DNA from: Hysterangium stoloniferum
Taxonomy: Eukaryota; Basidiomycota; Agaricomycetes; Hysterangiales; Hysterangiaceae
Assembly: GCA_015178975.1 (NCBI GenBank)
Contig: WHVD01000098.1
Span: 1 to 64,000 of the forward strand
Length of the DNA stretch: 64,000 bases
Direction of reading: 5' to 3'
The notes under the pieces were generated by a model. It made no database searches and had not been told where the DNA came from. It saw nothing but the letters and a program-made list of their open reading frames with translations. Position numbers and translations under genes: made by a program. Positions within the stretch are counted from its first letter, which is position 1, and the number at the start of each line of letters is the position of its first letter. Shown one piece after another: positions 20,255 through 30,952 of this stretch.

Positions 20255-21828
20255 ACAAATAACAATGTAGAGGGATTATTTGTAATGTAATAAACAGTCA
20301 AATTACTCAACTAGAGGTGACTGAAGTCTTAGACTACAAATAACAATGTAAGGAAAACTAATAATCAGTACTCAATTAAGAGGTGACTATAGTATAAAGG
20401 ATTAATACCAGAAGCTCAACAAGAGGTGGCAGGGAATCCTGATTGGTCAGGAGAGTGACCAGGGGGTAGGACTATTGTCAGAAGCTCAACTAGAGGTGAC
20501 AAAGGATCCTGAGACAGCTTAGGTCAGCAGCTCAACTAGAGGTGACTAAGTGTATGTATGTATTTGTCCAACAGCCCAACTATGGGTGGAATAAACTGCT
20601 TGCTGCAGTGGCACACTGATGTGGCTGATAAAATGTAGTAAAGATGATATGTTATTATTTCAAGGCTGGAGCTGAGCTCCTTATATACATTTTGGTCTGA
20701 GACATATAGAAGATTCTAGAAGATTGAATGATGTCATTCTGGAAGGAATGATGTCATTTAGAATTTTCTAGAATTTTCTAGAGCATTGTGGAAGGTTCTA
20801 ACTACTAAGACACTATAGAATGTTCTTGGCATAATAGAACATTCTGGAATCTTATAAAATATTCTACAATATTCTATCTATTATTAGTACCTATTAACTA
20901 CTGTTCCATTGGAAGCCACTAGAATGTTCCAGAGAGTTTCCAGTTTTTGCTATAATAGCATATATGATGACATAATACTCTTGTGCCTGTGTGTGCGTAT
21001 GACACCCTTCACGTCTTGTGACTGTCATGTGCCTTTGTGACTGTTGCGTGCCTTTGTGACTGTTGCGTGCCTTTGTGACTGTTGCGTGCCTTTGTGACTG
21101 TTGCGTGCCTTTGTGACCGTTGCGTGCCTTTGTGACCGTTGCGTGCCTTTGTGACCATTGCGTGCCTTTGTGACCATTGCGTGCCTTTGTGACCCTTGCG
21201 TGCCTTTGTGACCCTTGCGCACCTCTGTGACCCTTGCACACCTCTGTGACCCTTGCGCACCTCTGTGACCCTTGCGCACCTCTGTGACCCTTGCGCACCT
21301 CTGTGACCCTTGTGCACCTCTGTGACTGTTGTGCACCTCTGTGACCATCACACGCCTTTGTGACAACTGTCACCTGTTGTAATGGCTGTCACTTGTTGTG
21401 ACGATTTTCCCACGCACCATGTAATAAGCACCAGGTGGCCGGTTTTATATTATTATATAATTATTATATTTAATTTTAGCTAATTATAAATATAATATAT
21501 ATTTTGCCTTGATAATGCGACATTGCATTTTGTCATTGTCGGAGTTTGAAATATCATGTGAATATCACGTGATCTTTTCACGCATTGTGAATAAGCGCTG
21601 AGTCACCGGTGTATGACATATTAATCAAAAAAGAATAAAAGTTAGAAATTCCATAGCTTGCTCAATTTATAAGATAGAAATACAAAATAAATTGCATAAA
21701 TTCAAGATAAATCAAGGCAATATTGTACAATTTTATCACCGCGAAATAATTACATTTAAATATTCTTTTTCGCAATTTGTTAGGGGAGATTGGTTAAAAA
21801 GTCAGAAAAAACCTAGAAATACATAACA
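20255..21828 (-). mobile_element. L2 LTR copy 2, partial
   Basis: Homologous to the distal part of L2 (about 15700-18475 and 51590-53097), ending AATACATAACA at 21828. The first 25 bases after element A repeat an internal L2 block (ACAAATAACAATGTAG occurs again at 20336-20351), so there is a local duplication at the junction. It contains a CpG-decayed 19-bp minisatellite (21020-21370). It sits inside the Helitron helicase reading frame, which resumes at 21829. The left part lies before base 1, beyond element A. Confidence 0.8.
21020..21370. repeat. 19-bp minisatellite, long CpG-decayed allele
   Basis: About 18 units of TGTGACYGTTGCGTGCCTT type. Compared with 52464-52610, many CG dinucleotides read TG or CA. 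Long reading frames across it on the minus strand are an artefact of the unit length. Confidence 0.85.
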
Positions 21829-22937
21829 TTACTTATGAATTACTTCCTGGCCAGACTCCAGCTGATCTTCCTGATTTAGTCTCCAGGGTCTTTGCTGCCA
21901 AGAAGGCTAAGTTGTTCAAGATGATCACAGAGGACCACATCTTTGGTAGAACAGTAGCCCACATCCATGTCATTGAATTCCAAAAGTGTCGTCTTCCACA
22001 CATGCACTGCCTCATATGGTTTGATGACCAGAATAAGCCAAGGACACCAGAAGATATTGACTCTATGGTTTCTGCCTGTTTTCCAGATCCTGAAACACAT
22101 CCCAGACTGTTTAATTTAGTAGGTCAACTCATGACCCATAGTCCCTGTGGAACTGATCATCCAAATGCTGCCTGTATGGTAGATAAGGAATGCAGTAAAC
22201 ACTATCCAAAGGATTGGTGTGAAGCTACCATTGTCAATGAGGAAGGCTATCCAACATGCCGTTGCCCCAACAATGGAAGAGTTTATGAAACTCCCAAGTT
22301 TACATATGACAACAGACATGTTGTCCCTTACTCTCCCATTTTGATTCTCACCTTTGACTGCCACATCAATGTAGAGTTGACCTTTACCAATAGGTCAATG
22401 AAGTACATGCATAAATACTGTTACAAGCGCCATGATCGTACAACTATGGAATTTGGAAAGACACCAGATGAGATTCAACAGTACTTCAATGCACGTTATG
22501 TCAGTGCACATGAGTCTGTCTGGCGATTAATGCGCAATGAGCTCCACACCCAGGTTCCTGCAGTAATGGCACTTGGGGTCCATCTTCCTGGGGAAAACAC
22601 TGTACTTTTTAATGGTGATCAAGGTCCTGCTGAGGCTTTACAAAGGGCAGAGTATTCAGGCACAACTCTCATGGCTTATTTTGAAGCTAATGCCAAGGGT
22701 CTCATTGGTTATAATGGGCAGCATGCCCAGGATACATATTATATGGACTTTCCTGAGTATTTCACATATATACCCAAGACTAAATCATGGAAGCCACGTC
22801 AATGTGGCTTTGCCATAGGGCACATCCATTTTGTCAATATTGCCAGTGGGGAAAGATTCCACCTGTATACATTGCTTACTGTTGTCAAAGGTGCCACGTC
22901 ATTTGAACAGCTCCGGACATTTCAGGGTGAGACTTAT
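21829..22937 (+). pseudogene. Helitron Rep-helicase copy 1, part 1: Rep domain
   Basis: Frame open from 21831 with YELLPGQTPADLPDLVSRVF, the start of the Helitron-like Rep domain. The HUH nuclease motif is seen in LPHMHCLIWF (about 21992-22015) and the catalytic tyrosine block in KYMHKYCYKRHDR (22401-22439). This protein nicks and joins DNA during rolling-circle transposition. The N-terminus is lost beyond the L2 copy before 21829. No stop occurs in the 369 codons up to the next L2 insertion at 22938, after which the reading continues at 25257. Confidence 0.9.
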
Positions 22938-23387
22938 TGTTATGTATTTCTAGGTTTTTTCCGATTTTTTAAACAATTTCCCCTAACAAATTGCGAAAAC
23001 GAATATTTAAATGTACTTATATTGCTTTGATTTATTGTGAATTTATACAATTTATTTTGTATTTCTATCTCATAAATTGAGCAAGTTATCGAATTTCTAC
23101 TTTTTATTCTTTTTTGATTAATATGCCGGTGACTCACTGCTTAGTCACAACACGCGAAAAGATCATGTGATATTTACATGGTATTTCAAACTCCGACAAG
23201 GACAAAATGCGATTTGAAATACTCGCGCATTATCAAGGTGAAATATATATATTATATATTATTATAATAAAATATTATTATATTTATAACTAACTAAAAA
23301 TAAATATAGTAATTATAATAATATAAAGCCGGCCACCTGTGTTTATTACACGGCGCGCGGGAAAATCGTTACAATGAGTGACAGCTG

Positions 23388-23675
23388 TCACAACATGTGA
23401 CATCCGTCACAACATGTGACATCCGTCACAACATGTGACATCCGTCACAACATGTGACATCCGTCACAACATGTGACATCCGTCACAACATGTGACAGCC
23501 ATCACAACAGGTGACAGCCGTCACAACAGGTGACAGCCGTCACAACAGGTGACAGCCGTCACAACAGGTGACAGCTGTCACAACAGGTGACAGCTGTCAC
23601 AACAGGTGACAGCTGTCACAACAGGTGACAGCCGTCACAACAGGTGACAGCCGTCACAACAGGTGACAGTTGTCA
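23388..23675. repeat. 19-bp palindromic GTGAC...GTCAC minisatellite
   Basis: About 15 units of 19 bp. One block reads GTGACATCCGTCACAACAT and a second reads GTGACAGCCGTCACAACAG. Each unit contains an inverted GTGAC/GTCAC pair. This block is absent from the other L2 copies except for one or two units (for example TGTCACCTGTTATGACGG near 52610-52630), so it is a lineage-specific expansion. Confidence 0.9.
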
Positions 23676-23890
23676 CAAGGGCACGCGACGGTCACAGAGG
23701 TGCGTGATGGTCACAAAGGCACGCGACGGTCACAAAGGCATGCGACGGTCACAAAGGCATGCGACGGTCACAAAGGCATGCGACGGTCACAAAGGCATGC
23801 GACGGTCACAAAGGCACGCGACGGTCACAAAGGCACGCGACGGTCACAAAGGCACGCGACGGTCACACAGGCGCACGACAGTCACAACAC
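23676..23890. repeat. 19-bp minisatellite, inverted relative to copies 1, 2 and 4
   Basis: About 10 units of GGTCACAAAGGCACGCGAC, the complement of the arrays at 21020-21370 and 52464-52610. Confidence 0.9.
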
Positions 23891-24212
23891 GTGACAGTCA
23901 CAAGATGCAAAGGGTGTCATACGCGCGCACAGGCATGAGAGCATTATGTCATCATATATGCTACTACAGCAAAAACCGGAAATCTCTGGAACATTCCAGT
24001 GGCTCCCAAAGGAATAGTAGTTAATAGGTATTAATAATAGATAGAATATTGTAGAATATTCTGTAAGTTTCCAGAATGTTCTATTATGCCAAGAATATTC
24101 TATAGTGTCTTAAAAGTAGTTAGAACCTTCCACAATGCTCTAGAAAATTCTAGAAAATTCTAAATGACATCATTCAATCTTCTAGAATCTTCTAAATGTC
24201 TCAGAATAAAAT

Positions 24213-24224
24213 GTATATAAGGAG
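24213..24224 (+). promoter_or_regulatory. TATA-like box in L2 LTR
   Basis: GTATATAAGGAG, shared with the L1 LTR in the same relative orientation. It supports the LTR interpretation and gives L2 a sense strand. Confidence 0.5.
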
Positions 24225-25256
24225 CTCAGCTGCAGCCCTGATTATCATCATAATCAAACTTATCATCTCATCAACCCACCACATCTGTGTGTCACTGCAG
24301 CAAGCAGGCTACTCCACCCCTATCTGGGCAGTTGGACATCTCATTCCACCTCTATCACAGCTGTTGGACCCTTGCCACCTCTATCAGAGTTGTTGGCCAA
24401 TCAGATCCCTTGTCACCTCAATCTGAGCTGTTGACTGATCTGCTGTTCCTCTTGTCACCTCAATCTGAGTTGTTGACTTTTGTTCCCCCTTGCCACTTCT
24501 TAATTGAATAGCTGGCTATCTTTTATATATTATTTCCACCTCAGTTAAAGTTGTTGGTTATCAAACAATAATATATAAATAATCTTATACTATAGTCATC
24601 TCTTAATTGAGTACTGATTATTAGTTTTCCTTACATTGTTATTTGTAGTCTAAGACTCCAGTCACCTCTAGTTGAGTAATTTGACTGTTTATTACATTGC
24701 AAATAATCCCTTTTCCATTGTTCATTCATTGTGAATCAGTCAAACATATTCACATAAACAAATACTAAGAATATCCTTGCAAGATCCTAAGACTACATTA
24801 AGATCCTGATAAGTTAGTATCACAGTAGACCTTGTAGGTTAGTGTAAATAAAGCATATATTAGCCAAATAGTGTTTTATTCTATATCTAATCTTTTGACC
24901 TGTTTATAAATATTTTTACTATTTGATAAATAGTATAAAATATATATAAACTAGCTAGTATTGAAGTCAAATCTAGCTTCAGAATCAGTAAATTGTTATT
25001 CTTATTTTAGTAGTTGTTATCACAGAAAAAGAACAAGCTTGCACAAGCAGCTCTCAAAACCTTCTTTGCGAAGTAGGGTGCATATATTCAAGTAAACTCT
25101 TGACTTCAGGAGTTCTAAGTCTATTCAGGCTGCCACTGATTAATATCAAATACTTAAATTATTTTACCTTGCAGTGAATTGAGTATTTGCACATTTTGAT
25201 AGAGCACTGGACTCCTTTTTCAGAAAATAGTATTAAAATAAGGCTAATACATCACA

Positions 25257-25578
25257 CTTATCCCACATTCCAACAAGCCTATGTTGCACATGGTTTGCTT
25301 GAAGATGATCTCCAGTGGGGCATGTGTCTCAGAGAAGCCAGTCATATACAGTCTGGCTTTGAACTTTGCAGATTGTTTGTTATCATTTTGACCATGTCCT
25401 CCCCTGCACAACCCCAAAAACTCTGGGATGACTTTAAAGTTTTTCTTTGTGATGATTTGGAGTTCACACTTGAGCAGACATATGACACTCACAATCCAAC
25501 AGAATATGAAATTTATGACTTTGGTCTCTATGAGATTGATAGGATCCTCCGCTATTCTGGAAAGTCTCTCTCACTACC
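25257..25578 (+). pseudogene. Helitron Rep-helicase copy 1, part 2
   Basis: Encodes TYPTFQQAYVAHGLLEDD through YDFGLYEIDRILRYSGKS, the stretch between Rep and helicase domains. It joins part 1 in frame after removal of L2. At the end, copy 1 is 2 bases shorter than copy 2 (about 50220-50250), so the frame into part 3 is shifted even without the inserted LTR. The corresponding copy 2 protein reads through. Confidence 0.85.
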
Positions 25579-26012
25579 TGTGAGGAGTATGCTTTTACCA
25601 CAGTATCATTGTGGTAAAACACTCCTTTTATTTCATTTATATTTTACATATTCTATTTATATTTTTCTATCTTTCATATTCTTCGAATATTGCATATTTC
25701 ATTAGTTCGAAGCATTGTGTATACTTGTGGGTGCACTCAGCACCAATTAGAACTCAGACACACTTTAACCCAAGAACCACCACTCGTAAGACACAAACTA
25801 GGTCTACTACGAGCGGTGATCAGGGTAACGTGTCAGCTACTACATAAGTAGCAGTATCTGAACTACTGAGCACTTCTGGCCTCGAACTGTAATAGTCGAG
25901 GCCTCCACTCGAACCATCGCACTCATTGACTCCTTCGTCATCTTGTGCTCTTTCTCTCACTTTCTCTTATATTGCACCGAATAGGTCAATATCCTTCCTT
26001 TCTACTCATTTC

Positions 26013-26373
26013 TGTTGAAGACAAAAGGCACCGCATATATGTGGCAGGGTCAACATATTTGGGGACTGTCTGAATAACGGTGATACTGGTGCGGTAACAA
26101 CATGATCGGTCGTCACGATCAGGCTCCACTCATCCACACGTCTCACATATGAGCACATGGTCCTTTTATTTATGTAGAATATATAAAGGGATAACCTACA
26201 TAGCTTAACCTCAGTCCGTTATACTTATACGAGACTGAGGTGAGCACAGAACAATCCTTTCTCTCTTAGTATATGCGCTTACTGTATACAATAGCTCTTC
26301 TTAGGTACACATTATATGAGTCCGTTATACTTATACGAGACTGAGCTCTTCTTAGGGACTATATATTTTAACA
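26013..26373 (+). repeat. Copia 5' LTR
   Basis: TGTTGAAGACAAAAGG to TATATTTTAACA. TATAAA at 26182-26187. A 20+ bp block (GTCCGTTATACTTATACGAG and following bases) occurs twice, near 26215 and 26321, downstream of the TATA-like box. Confidence 0.95.
26182..26187 (+). promoter_or_regulatory. TATA box of copia LTR
   Basis: TATAAA inside GAATATATAAAGGG, well placed in the LTR to produce a transcript that starts before the repeated block. Confidence 0.5.
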
Positions 26374-26384
26374 GGTTATGGGCC
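26374..26384 (+). promoter_or_regulatory. Copia primer-binding site (half-tRNA type)
   Basis: GGTTATGGGCC directly abuts the 5' LTR. Its complement resembles the anticodon-loop region of initiator methionine tRNA, the internal tRNA site used by Drosophila copia and some fungal copia elements. The tRNA identity is inferred from memory of that motif. Confidence 0.55.
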
Positions 26385-26427
26385 TTTGTCCCTACTGAGA
26401 CACTTACCCAATTTTTTTTCTGCCGCC

Positions 26428-29400
26428 ATGTCTATGCCGGCCTCTACCCCGTCCATCCCTCTGTTGCGCACGTCTGTTGTTTATGCAGATACTAAGCTCG
26501 ATAAGGATTTGGGAAACTACTCTGAATGGTACCGCAGTGCTCGGCACTACCTCACGGTCACTGGCCTCATTTCCTATGCCCTTGGCACCGCCCCCTCCCC
26601 AGTATCTTCCGATCCTCTTGCTATGCAGAACTGGGCTGCAAATGATGGCCTCGCCCATGCCTTGATCCTCTCGACCCTGTCCAGGGCTGAGTGGGACTTC
26701 GCCGAGCCTATTCAGGGTGCGAAGCCCTGTTGGGACGCCCTTCTGCTTCGCCATCGGAACGAGGGGCCCATTCGCCAGGTGCAACTGATCCAGGAGGCCC
26801 TCACTCTCCAGTGTTCCAAGTCGATCTCTCTCTCTACTACCGCCTCTCAAATATGCCGTGCTATCTCCCGTGCATTCGAGATGGGCCAGCTCACTGAGGA
26901 CCTTTTTAAGTGCATTGCCTTATTGAACTCCCTTGGGGACTTTCCCCATTTACGCTCCTTGATCACACGAGACCTTTCTGAGTCCTCTGCATCTACCCCT
27001 TACACTTCCGCTCGCATTATCCTCCTGCTCGAAAATGAGCAGCGCCTTCTTGCATCTGATACCCAGCGTACTGCGCCTGTGGACGCCATCGCCCTTTCAA
27101 CACAATCCGCTTCCCCGAAACGTCCTGTTGTTACCTGTAACAACCCGAATTGCCGCAAACAGGGACACACAATTGCGTACTGTGTTTCAGCTGGGGGGGG
27201 GATGGCTGGCAAAAGCATTGAAGAAGGCAAAGCTGCCCGGCGCAGGGATCTGGAAGCTAAGAAATCCGGAAATTCTACACCTGCACCTGCAGGTAAGTTC
27301 CCCATCAGCATCACAGGTGCAAACGGTCAAGTCTTTACCGCATATATGGACACGCCCCTACCAAATGATGCAGCTTTCGCTGGTACCGTGATTGAAGAGC
27401 CTGCCATGGTGATGACGCCTTCTGATCAGGCTGAATATGCTGGATGGATAGCCACTAATGATAACCCACATGTCACCGTAAATTGGAACCTACATAGTTC
27501 TCCAGTGGGCACATCGGCGCTGGCCACATCAGTGCTGGCCACATCGGCCCCTCCCCTTCTCAGCTCACCTCCCGTTCCACACCCCTTCTGGCTTGATACA
27601 GGTGCCAGTATACATGTATCACCAGACCATACCGACTTTATCTCCTTACGCACCATATCCCCACGCCCTGTCACAGGTCTGGGGGGGTCATCGGTCATGG
27701 CTATCGGATTGGGTGATGTTCACCTTCGCATTGAGAATGGGACCCACATTATTCTCCGTGATGTTCTTTACATCCCTACTGCATCCGTTCGACTTATCTC
27801 TGTTAGGTGTATCACTAGAGATTCCAATGTGACTGCTCATTTCAGTCATTCCTCATGCTGGCTCACGAGTCCTTCTGGTGCAACCATTGCGCAAGGCTCA
27901 CTACTTCCCCACAGGAACTTATATTCCTTAACATTACAGTCTACTGCCTCTGACCAGGTTTTCTTCTCCCATGGTCACCCTGATCTTGCCATATGGCACC
28001 GTCGTTTGGGTCACGCGAATTATCAATCCATCCTGGATATGGTCAAAAATGGTCTCATCAAAGGTGTGCCACTCTCCACTCACCAGCATCCACCCAAGTG
28101 TGATTTTTGCATCCTCGGAAAGCAGACCAAAAATTCTGTACCCAAGGTGAGAGCACAGAGGGATGGGCATAAGGCTACAAGGCGCTTGGAAAAGGTCTGG
28201 GTGGATTTGGCAGGTCCTAATGATGTTGCATCCCGCACAGGATCATTATATATTATGAATATTATTGATGATTACTCACATTACCCCTGGTCAATCCCGC
28301 TAACCCATAAAAGTGATGCTTTTCCGGCGCTCCAGACCTGGGAACGTGCACGGGAGGTGGAGACCGGCCTGAAAGTCGGAGTGTACAGGACAGACAATGG
28401 CGAATTAAGAAGTAATCGAATGCAACAGTGGCTCGAGTCTCGTGGGACCCGGCACGAATACACAGCACCTTATACATCTGCGCATATAGGCCGTGTCGAG
28501 CGCATACACCGTACTTTAATGGGGAAGGCACGTACTATGCGTATATATGCTGGCTTACCTGCCCAATTTTGGGAGGAATTTTACCTTACTGCGACTCATG
28601 TACACGCAAAAACTACTACAGTTCAACTTCAGAAACGATCACCTTGGGAACTTTGGCATGGCCGGTCACCGGATGTCACTTATTTACGGGAGGCAGGGTG
28701 TCGGGCATTCGTCCTCATCCTCAGCAAACATAACCCCAAAGTATATGAGCGATCAATCGAATGTATTCTTCTAGGATACGAACCCAACATGAAGGCGTAT
28801 CGATGCTACGACCCAAAGATGAATTTGATTTATGTCTCTTACCACGTGCGATTCCTTGAAAGTCACGATGGCCACATTAGGCCAAGCCCAGGCTCTAATG
28901 GTACATTACCACCACCGCACATCCCATTGACTCATGATATGAACCCCTCACCACCCCCGTTGGATGACTCTGAGCCGATCATTCCTACACCTAGTACCTC
29001 CAATGTGCCACCAGTTCTCCCTACCCCAGGTACCGATTCGATACCCCCTGTCCCTCCTGTCCCAGCACTCCCTGTGCCCACTGATATTAACATCCGTCGG
29101 TCCAATCGCATAGCCACGCGCATTGCAGATCGCCCCTCCCGGGTAGCTACTGCTGTCCAGGCCTCCATTGACAGTGCAGCCCATGTGCGTGCACAGAAAG
29201 AACAGCGTCGCCTTGCTCTTCAGCAATTGCATGCAGACGTTGCTGACATTCCCGAGGACACAGAGGAGCCGGGGGGGCTGGCCGAGTCCCATGAGGACGT
29301 ATTAGCTGCGATCTCTAGTGGTTCAGTGCCCTATGAGATGGACCCACTTACCTGGGAGGAGGCCAGGGATTCACCTCATGGTGATGCTTGGCGTCTCAGC

Positions 29401-29637
29401 TACCAGGAGGAACTTGCATCTCTGAAAAGTATGGGAGTATACAGGTTAGTTCCACTGTCTGATGTCCCCTCGGGCACCAAGATCCATAAGGGCAAGCCCA
29501 TTTTTCATGTCAAACGGAATGCCCTAGGTGAGGTGACTCGGCGCAAGACTAGGCTGGTGTTTCGGGGGTACGAGCAGGTTCATGGCCGGGATTACACTAA
29601 AACGACCTCACCTACAGCTCGGATGGAGTCGTGGTGA
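26428..29637 (+). CDS. gag-pol: Copia Gag-protease-integrase and start of RT, up to nonsense codon
   Basis: The ATG at 26428 (GCCGCCATG context) is chosen over the upstream open stretch. Residues are counted from it. A Gag capsid region leads to a zinc knuckle of C-x4-C-x4-H-x4-C spacing (CNNPNCRKQGHTIAYC, about residue 242), protease WLDTGASIHVS (about 388) and the pre-integrase HRRLGH ... CDFCILGKQ. Integrase DDE residues are in DLAGP, RTDNGE and RVERIH. The acidic/proline-rich linker is followed by the RT start (EARDSPHGDAW, KTRLVFRGYEQ). TGA at 29635-29637 sits after ARMESW, where related elements have a basic residue. The frame goes on unchanged. Confidence 0.93.
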   Translation: MSMPASTPSIPLLRTSVVYADTKLDKDLGNYSEWYRSARHYLTVTGLISYALGTAPSPVSSDPLAMQNWAANDGLAHALILSTLSRAEWDFAEPIQGAKPCWDALLLRHRNEGPIRQVQLIQEALTLQCSKSISLSTTASQICRAISRAFEMGQLTEDLFKCIALLNSLGDFPHLRSLITRDLSESSASTPYTSARIILLLENEQRLLASDTQRTAPVDAIALSTQSASPKRPVVTCNNPNCRKQGHTIAYCVSAGGGMAGKSIEEGKAARRRDLEAKKSGNSTPAPAGKFPISITGANGQVFTAYMDTPLPNDAAFAGTVIEEPAMVMTPSDQAEYAGWIATNDNPHVTVNWNLHSSPVGTSALATSVLATSAPPLLSSPPVPHPFWLDTGASIHVSPDHTDFISLRTISPRPVTGLGGSSVMAIGLGDVHLRIENGTHIILRDVLYIPTASVRLISVRCITRDSNVTAHFSHSSCWLTSPSGATIAQGSLLPHRNLYSLTLQSTASDQVFFSHGHPDLAIWHRRLGHANYQSILDMVKNGLIKGVPLSTHQHPPKCDFCILGKQTKNSVPKVRAQRDGHKATRRLEKVWVDLAGPNDVASRTGSLYIMNIIDDYSHYPWSIPLTHKSDAFPALQTWERAREVETGLKVGVYRTDNGELRSNRMQQWLESRGTRHEYTAPYTSAHIGRVERIHRTLMGKARTMRIYAGLPAQFWEEFYLTATHVHAKTTTVQLQKRSPWELWHGRSPDVTYLREAGCRAFVLILSKHNPKVYERSIECILLGYEPNMKAYRCYDPKMNLIYVSYHVRFLESHDGHIRPSPGSNGTLPPPHIPLTHDMNPSPPPLDDSEPIIPTPSTSNVPPVLPTPGTDSIPPVPPVPALPVPTDINIRRSNRIATRIADRPSRVATAVQASIDSAAHVRAQKEQRRLALQQLHADVADIPEDTEEPGGLAESHEDVLAAISSGSVPYEMDPLTWEEARDSPHGDAWRLSYQEELASLKSMGVYRLVPLSDVPSGTKIHKGKPIFHVKRNALGEVTRRKTRLVFRGYEQVHGRDYTKTTSPTARMESW

Positions 29638-30915
29638 CTTCTCCTGCATATCGCAGCACATTTTGGTTGGGATGCACAACAGATTGATGTCAAGACCGCT
29701 TTCCTGTATGGCCTACTCCCTGACGATGAGACTCAATACATGTATCAACCAGCGGGCTTTGAAGAAGCAGGAAAGGAGTCTTGGGTTTGGCATCTTATCC
29801 GGGGTTTGTATGGCATGAAACAGGCTGGCCGCATCTGGAATCGGACCATGCATGACAAGATGGTGGAGTGGGGGTTCACACAATTGTCCAGTGAATCATG
29901 TATATATTACCGCCACACCTCGCAGGGCACAATAATCGCTGCTGTCCATGTGGATGACTTTTTGTCCATTGCATCCTCCCAGGCCGAGAATGAACGGTTC
30001 AAAGCACAGATGCGAGAAGCTTGGACCATTTCTGACCTCGGGGAAGTCAGTTTCGTCGTCGGTATTGCGGTTGAATGGGACCGGTCAAGTCACACCGTTA
30101 AACTCTCCCAGACTGCACTTATCGATCGGATTATTTCCCAGTTTGGCCAGTCTGACTCTTCTCCTCTCTCCATCCCCATGGTCCCTGGCCTGAAATTGCG
30201 GCGCGTCCTTCGATCTGCCCTTCCCCCAGATGATCAGGAGCACCTCTCTAAACTCCCATATCGCTCTCTCGTCGGGTCCCTCCTCTATTTAGCTATTTCC
30301 ACCCGGCCCGACATCTGTTATGCTGTCCAGCAACTCTCCCAGTACCTTGACTGCTACTCTTACGAACACTGGAATGCTGCCGTTCGGGTCATACGCTACC
30401 TCAAAGGCACTCGGACCATGCAACTCCACCTTGGGGGCCCTTCCCCCATACAGCTGGTGGGCCACAGTGATTCAGATTGGGCCAACTGCCTCGACACGCG
30501 TAGGAGTGTGGGGGGGTTTGCATTCTCCTTGGGCTCTGGCGTCGTGTCTTGGAATGCCCGAAAACAAAAAACAGTTGCTGCGTCTTCCTGCGAAGCCGAG
30601 TACATCGCAGCCTTCACTGCCGCAAAAGAAAATGCATGGTTGCGGTCAGTCTTTTCTGGTATTAACCTCCCTTTTAGGGACCCTACAGTAATCCATTGTG
30701 ACAATAACGCTGCCATTTGCCTCTCAGAGGATCCACTACTACACGATCGAGTCAAGCACATCGACATAAAATACCACTTTATTCGAGAATGTGTAGAGTC
30801 CGAAGCACTAAAACTCAAGTACATAAACACTAAGAACAACCTTGCTGACATATTCACTAAGGCACTAGAGAGCCCACAATTTGTGCGACTTCGAGGACTC
30901 CTAGGCCTACAATAG
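29638..30915 (+). CDS. pol: Copia RT and RNase H, downstream of the nonsense codon
   Basis: Same frame as 26428-29637 and open to the TAG at 30913-30915. It has the RT motifs QIDVKTAFLYG, YGMKQAGRIWN and VHVDDFLSI (the DD pair of the active site). The connection is LPYRSLVGSLLYLA and TRPDICYAV. RNase H is recognised by GHSDSDWANC, SSCEAEYIA and HCDNNAAICL, then HIDIKYHFIRE and the terminal NLADIFTKAL. All key residues are present, so only one codon separates this copy from a 1495-residue polyprotein. Confidence 0.93.
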   Translation, partial: LLLHIAAHFGWDAQQIDVKTAFLYGLLPDDETQYMYQPAGFEEAGKESWVWHLIRGLYGMKQAGRIWNRTMHDKMVEWGFTQLSSESCIYYRHTSQGTIIAAVHVDDFLSIASSQAENERFKAQMREAWTISDLGEVSFVVGIAVEWDRSSHTVKLSQTALIDRIISQFGQSDSSPLSIPMVPGLKLRRVLRSALPPDDQEHLSKLPYRSLVGSLLYLAISTRPDICYAVQQLSQYLDCYSYEHWNAAVRVIRYLKGTRTMQLHLGGPSPIQLVGHSDSDWANCLDTRRSVGGFAFSLGSGVVSWNARKQKTVAASSCEAEYIAAFTAAKENAWLRSVFSGINLPFRDPTVIHCDNNAAICLSEDPLLHDRVKHIDIKYHFIRECVESEALKLKYINTKNNLADIFTKALESPQFVRLRGLLGLQ

Positions 30916-30952
30916 GTATAGAATACAGGAGGAGTACTGCGGTGAGGAGGAG
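30916..30952 (+). promoter_or_regulatory. Copia polypurine tract
   Basis: The tract before the 3' LTR ends in GGTGAGGAGGAG, purine-rich except one base. Confidence 0.5.

Larger units (their letters stand above)
22938..25256 (+). mobile_element. L2 solo LTR copy 3 in the helicase gene
   Basis: TGTTATGTATTTC to CTAATACATCACA, 2319 bp, with TSD CTTAT at 22933-22937 and 25257-25261. It is inverted relative to copies 1, 2 and 4. The extra length comes from expanded 19-bp arrays. A TATA-like box at 24213-24224 reads GTATATAAGGAG on this strand. There is no ORF apart from frames across the arrays. Confidence 0.93.

Noticed and set aside
20894-21373. Overlapping reading frames with HRGAQGSQR-type peptides
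   Set aside because: They are translations of a 19-bp minisatellite in several frames. 57 bp is a multiple of three, so stops are avoided by periodicity.
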